A stretch of 64,000 bases of DNA from Leguminivora glycinivorella (Eukaryota; Arthropoda; Insecta; Lepidoptera; Tortricidae). The position numbers were made by a program, and so were the translations under genes. This document shows positions 59,541 through 64,000 of this stretch, one piece after another; the stretch's first letter is position 1, and each line of letters starts with the position of its first letter. Under the pieces are notes generated by a model that was not told where the DNA came from, ran no database searches, and saw only the letters and a program-made list of their open reading frames with translations. The stretch is from positions 10,602,001-10,666,000 of the forward strand of contig NC_062996.1 of NCBI RefSeq assembly GCF_023078275.1. Reading direction: 5' to 3'.

Positions 59541-62500
59541 ATGGAGCAATGGGAAGCTATAATAGAGAATTTGGAGCGTCCTCCGGATCAGTGTCACCGT
59601 ACGTTCGAAAAAATATTGGAAACAGCGACCGCAATATTGAATACTGCGTCGAAACAGCTCGCCTCTTTTGAAACAGGTAAGTGAGCAGATTTTATAACGT
59701 TTTGAGGCTTAAAGAGAGTAAAAAGTGTCTTTAAACTCTTTAAAAGTCTCTGGAAAGCTCTGTTGAATTTCATCAAGCTATAAAAACGGAGTTTTCTCCT
59801 TGTAGACGTAGCCCTGAGCCTTTAAGTTTAAATAGGATTGGACCGGACACATCGGCCGTATGCCAAGCAACCTGTAGGCCATGATAAGTACTGAAAAGAT
59901 ACAAAAACGTAGCGCGGTATTACGGTAAACCTTTTGATCTTGAAGTCTTTTGAAAAAACAGATTATACTTTTTTGTAAAACTTTAAGCTTAGAAAATAAC
60001 AATGACTATACAAGTATGTCAAAGATCCATAGAGAGAAGTGTCCTAAACATAAAATTAGTTGACAGAGTCAAAAACACAGAGATTAGAAAAAGAACAAAC
60101 TTTATAGACGCGGCAAGACATATATTAAAACAAAAATACAACTGGGCAGGGCACATAGCCAGAATGAGGAACAACAGATGGACAAAAGTTGCAACATACT
60201 GGAACCCAAAAATTGGCAAGAGAAAGAAGGGGAAACCCAAAACGAGATGGGAAAAAGACATCATAGAAAAAATAGGAAAAACCTGGACAGAAATAGCTAC
60301 AGACAGGCAAAAATGGAAAGAAATGCTAGATAACTACCTATCCATATTAGATTCGGAAGAGGCCTAGGTCAAAAGACCATTACGAACATAAACAGAAGAA
60401 TATACATAAAAAATAAGAAAAAAAACAAATGAAACTAGTTCGTGAAAAGAAAGGCTTTAATAATAATAAATAATAATACATATATGCAGGCAACTAGCGG
60501 TCAGTGGAAAGATTGGCCTAATATTGCCAGGGATAACAGCAAGAGGGGGAGGCTTTTGCTCACAAGTTACAAAAAAACTCAATGGTTCGAGCCGCGGTTC
60601 CAACTTGTGACCTCTGCATAAAAGTTGCACACTTACCGCTAGGCCACTAGCGCTTTTCTTCCACCAGCACATTTTTTTCAAGCAGCTTTATTATTTTATT
60701 AATGAGCCTCAATTATTTGTTTATATGTGACATTATCTGGGTTAAGGGAAGGTCCCTCCCCATTGTCGGTGGCTCTTACATCCTGTGGCGTTGTATTTGT
60801 ATATGAACATCACTCATAACGGCGTAAGCACCATCAACACTAAGGTCTCTTTACCCAGATAACGTCACATATTAAGAAATAAAAGTCTTGGCAAAGAATA
60901 CCTTTTGGCGTAGAAACTCTAGGTCCATGGGGTCCCAGCGCGAACAAGTTGTTCACAGAAATCGCGAAGCGTCTGGTTGATGTAACTGGTCACCGAAGAG
61001 CTGGCGACTTTCTCACGTATCAGCATTGCGATACAGTGAGGAAATGTCGCCAGTATCCTTGGTACAATGCCTCAACGGCCTATTTTAGACATTAGCTAGC
61101 TTTTAAACTTAGTCTTAGTTTCTTATATATTTATGTAAATATGTTCATGTAAATGAAGATATTTTGATAGAAATAAATAACATAATAATTATTACTTATT
61201 TATTTTAGAATGGCTAGTCGAGACTCTTCTCCACTCTCCAGTAGAACTACTAGCCACCGTGTCAAAGCAGCGTAGTGATGAGGCGTGGCGCAAAGCTGTT
61301 GCCGATGCTCTGAAACTCTTGGCGACTGTGGCTGGACTGTCTCATAAATATTATGAGCAGATTGTTGATGTGAGAACTGTTCTATTGATACTTATTATGA
61401 AATAGGGGACCGATTTTTAACCCCCGACGCAAAAACGACAGGGTGTTATAAGTTTGACGTGTCTGTCTGTTTATCTGTCTGTCTGTGTGTGTGTCTGTCT
61501 GTGGCATCGTAGCTCCTACACGGATGAACTGATTTTATTTCTTTTGTCTGAAAGCTGAGTTAGTCGGGAGTGTTGTTAGCCATGTTTCATGAAAATCGGT
61601 CTACTATGTCACGGTCGGGGTTTTTTTCAAAATTTTAATTTTGTGGTTAGGTTATTACGCTAAGAACCAAAACTTCAGTTGAATATTGCCGAAATTATGC
61701 ATGCCATAATAAATACGAATAATATTATTTCTATGTATCTGTAGCAAAATTTATTTCAGATCTGTCTTCTAAACTACGACCCTGAGCTTCGTAAACACGC
61801 GCTGTTGTGCCTCGCTGAGGTCGCTAAGCATTCAGACGCCGCTACCAGAGACTTCGCTAGACACGTTCAAGCATTGGAAGAAGCTACACAGTGCAGAGCA
61901 CCTATTGCTCTTTTAGTCGGTAAGTAAGCATTTTTTTTTTGCCAATAAAAAAAAATGTTTTAGGGAATTTTAGGTTAATAGTACTCAGAATCATGAGTAC
62001 TTTCAATCTCACTGGGAGACAAAAAGTGTCCCAGAATTTCCATAGAATTTTGTTACTTTCCTCTTTTGTTACCCTATACAACATGTACGGAAAATGGTAA
62101 CAAAATAATAACTACTAGGATTGAAAAAGCTAGTAATTCTGAGTAGAAATAGCATTTTTTTTTTTCAAAAATATCACACTTCATAAAAGTAGCAAAAAAA
62201 AGAAATGCTTAAGTAACACTTTATCGCAACTGTCAAAATATTATGTATTAAATTAAAGGAAAAATGGAAAAATTCACACCTCCGGCAGGACTCGAACCTG
62301 CAACCTCTGGCTTTGCGCTTGCGGGAGCCATCACGCTCCTAACTGCTTCACGGAGGCCTGCTGGCTGTGTGCGAATTTATCCATGCCTTCCCTCAATTCT
62401 AAACGCCTTACGGCTCAGCCACGACATTGGTCTAAGCGCGACAGCGGTGAGCGGCAGCCATACGTGCGAATGAAAAGTCCTATCGCTGTGTCTCACTCCA

Positions 62501-63198
62501 ATGTATGGCCGCCGCTCACCGCTGTCGCGCTTTTTTTTTTTAATACTACGTCGGTGGCAAACAAGCATACGGCCCGCCTGATGGAAAGCGGTCACCGTAA
62601 CCTATAGACGCCTGCAACTCAAACATGCACACCACCCCATTAGAAACTTGTAGGTACATTCCTTTTTGCTGTGTTAAATACACAGTAAAAAGGAGTGTAC
62701 AAGTTCCAAGGAGTTACACTCGTTATATTACATTTTCTCAAACATGCAATGAAATATTGTCTTTACGTTCCTTAAAATGGGCTGGGAAGTATCGCTTTTT
62801 GGGCGCAACAACTCGAGAGGACTGTAAAGGGATTTCATATTATTTTTTAGGCCTAGGCCTGCAAAGTAACTTTTTTTTATAAAATATTTTCCTTTAGAGC
62901 ATTTTTTATTTATTTCATTGTATGTTTGAGAAAAGCACTATACATGCCTCGGCGTGAAAACGGATTCCCGGCCTCGTATCCCTATCCGGTATATACCCAC
63001 TGGGCCGGAAATCCTCATTTTCCCGGCCTCTGATGTAATGTACTATTTAGTCAATACTGTCAATAGTCGTTTGTATGAAAATGCTTTATTTGTCTTTACG
63101 CAGGCGCCCTGTGCGAGCATCACCCGGCGGTCGTTTGCGACGAGCTCACTCGCATCTGGCGCGGGTATCTCAACATGCTCGATAACAACAAGAACACG
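59541..63198 (+). CDS. Unrecognised helical protein, first four exons
   Basis: Exons 59541-59676, 61209-61369, 61760-61919 and 63104-63198 join in phase (1, 0, 1, 0) into 184 residues with no stop; the gene continues past the window. Starts MEQWEAIIENLERPPDQCHR. The sequence is Leu/Ala-rich with regular helix-like blocks (ADALKLLATVAGL, LRKHALLCLAEVAKHS), which suggests an ARM/HEAT-type repeat protein. No signal peptide or membrane segment. Cytoplasmic or nuclear location would be a guess. All splice sites are consensus; the start is the first ATG of the frame and lies just after a short likely 5' UTR. I do not recognise the family. Confidence 0.78.
60002..60480 (+). mobile_element. 5'-truncated LINE
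   Basis: Codes for KQKYNWAGHIARM and GKPKTRWEKDI, stop at 60365-60367, 3' UTR and (TAA)n tail at 60458-60478. An RTE-like end different from those at 26729 and 49191. In the first intron of the unrecognised gene. Confidence 0.78.
60575..60656 (-). repeat. SINE head fragment (family A)
   Basis: Minus strand GCGCTAGTGGCCTAGCGGTA and a decayed B box; body missing. Confidence 0.65.
60900..61190 (+). mobile_element. Retroelement C-terminal fragment (GPWGP domain)
   Basis: Codes for TLGPWGPSANKLFTEIAKRL, then VDVTGHRRAGDFL before decay, followed by a 3' UTR and AATAAATAACATAATAATT tail ending just before exon 61209. Confidence 0.6.
61419..61665 (+). repeat. Interspersed repeat (CCCCCGACGCAAAAACGAC), intact copy
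   Basis: Uninterrupted relative of the split copy at 38828-40860; carries a (TGTC)n run. Confidence 0.75.
61926..62210. mobile_element. MITE (GAGCATTTC family), copy 4, at a splice donor
   Basis: AAGCATTTTT...AAATGCTT flanked by AAGT at 61922-61925 and 62211-62214. The element starts immediately after the GTAAGT donor of exon 61760-61919. Confidence 0.88.
62262..62395 (-). repeat. tRNA-like SINE fragment (family C)
   Basis: Minus strand GCCTCCGTGAAGCAGTTAGG ... GGTTCGAGTCCTGCCGGAGGT: a pairing acceptor-like stem and a good B box, but embedded in a dispersed repeat and without clear anticodon geometry. Confidence 0.55.
62434..62533. mobile_element. Short MITE
   Basis: AAGCGCGACAGCGGTGAGCG at left and the reverse at right (CGCTCACCGCTGTCGCGCTT); 100 bp. 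Confidence 0.82.
62541..62680 (-). repeat. LINE 3' fragment
   Basis: ACTACGTCGGTGGCAAACAAG and GGTCACCGTAACCTATAGACG are the reversed 3' UTR of the 16480 family. Confidence 0.65.
62735..63040. repeat. Interspersed repeat related to 13170-13755
   Basis: TGAGAAAAGCACTATACATG and the CCGGCCTC border match 13190-13320 reversed; ends 63 bp before exon 63104. Confidence 0.6.
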
Positions 63199-63643
63199 GT
63201 AATACCTCATACTATTTAAAACATGTGAAACTGTGAAGACCGGTCTGTTTAAGCCAAGGACCATTTAATACTAGACTGATATAGCCCATACAAAAAACCG
63301 TACCCCTGAAAAAAGCTTAGTTTTTGCTTTAAAACTAGATGGCGTTGTTTCGTAACCCGGGAGTGGAAAAAAACATATTTTCACACATATTTTTACTTGT
63401 TTTGATATTATACTATGAATAACTATCAAAAAACTTTATTTTAATATCAAAATATTGGCTCAAAACACAATTTTTACAAATTATATTTTTTGGTCGGTCT
63501 CGAGTCGTCTCGACGTAGTTGTGATCGCTTCGCTGGCTAAGTTTGTTTGCATGTTGTCTAATTATTACCAAATAAAATGACTAGATGACGTTGGTGGACT
63601 AGGAAAATGTCACATCCGTTTCGTTGTTCGTTAATATAATATA
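63199..63643. other. Intron of the unrecognised gene
   Basis: AT-rich, no exon or repeat border recognised. Confidence 0.4.
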
Positions 63644-63790
63644 CTTAGGGCCGGTTTTTCAATCGCCAGATAAATATATCTATCAGATAAAGTTATCACT
63701 ATCCTTTTCATCACACGTATAAATGACAATGACAGCTAACATTTATCTGACAGATATTATTTATCTGGCGATTGAAAAACCAGCCCTTAG
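63644..63790. mobile_element. MITE with GGGCCGGTTTTTCAATCGCC ends
   Basis: TTAGGGCCGGTTTTTCAATC and AGATAAATATATCTATCAG at left are mirrored at right; TTAG-like ends on both sides. A widespread lepidopteran type by my recollection. Confidence 0.82.
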
Positions 63791-64000
63791 TGATAATAAA
63801 CCTATATGTTGAGCTCAAATACGTTCAACAAAACGCAATCATTGTGCCAACAGATGTGACATCTGACATCCATGTCACATCACAAATGTCATTGTATGAT
63901 TTATTGAATATTCATAATATATGGATATTAAATATTTTAGAATCGCAGCAGCAATGCGAGTAGAGATACAGAATTAATAACTGTATAAATTAATAATTGT

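Overview
This is a eukaryotic, almost certainly lepidopteran (moth or butterfly), chromosomal window. The evidence is AT-rich intron/exon sequence with GT-AG splice sites, very dense short inverted-repeat elements (MITEs) and tRNA-derived SINEs, LINE 3' ends of the kind common in Lepidoptera, and a host gene resembling the modular serine protease (ModSP/HP14) group of insect immunity. I see no bacterial gene, CRISPR array or rRNA.

Layout. (1) 1-8361: a minus-strand Ty3/Gypsy-like LTR retrotransposon whose pol gene is broken by a nested LINE and by a one-base frameshift. (2) 8571-12753: the last three exons of a plus-strand gene coding for a Psq-type helix-turn-helix plus nine C2H2 zinc fingers; its 5' part lies left of the window and the Gypsy element sits upstream of the Psq exon, antisense to the gene. 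(3) 12754-27480: gene-poor repeat graveyard with a multi-level nest (RTE-like LINE, then a 7.3 kb insertion, then a foldback element). (4) 27609-58543: one large plus-strand gene for a secreted protein with two trypsin-fold domains. I reconstruct 13 coding exons with fully consistent splice phases giving 876 residues. Exon 2 exists in two tandem, phase-equivalent versions (37773-37959 and 40923-41091) that look mutually exclusive. Its introns hold many nested elements, including a 5.1 kb inverted-repeat-bounded element with a GC-rich 97-bp array. (5) 59541-63198: first four coding exons of an unrecognised plus-strand gene that runs out of the window.

Most notable points: the duplicated alternative signal/linker exon; a tandem array of partial exon copies at the start of the second protease domain, three of which begin with a stop codon right after a splice-acceptor-like AG; an oxyanion-position Gly-to-Thr change in the first protease domain; MITEs sitting 6-30 bp from several functional splice sites, in one case just outside the GTAAGT donor hexamer; a perfect recent partial duplication of a zinc-finger exon joined to a minisatellite; and an Arg/Ser-rich Gag N-terminus in the Gypsy element.

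All gene models were built by eye from splice signals, reading phase and family resemblance; no alignment or transcript evidence was available. Repeat borders without a stated target-site duplication are approximate.
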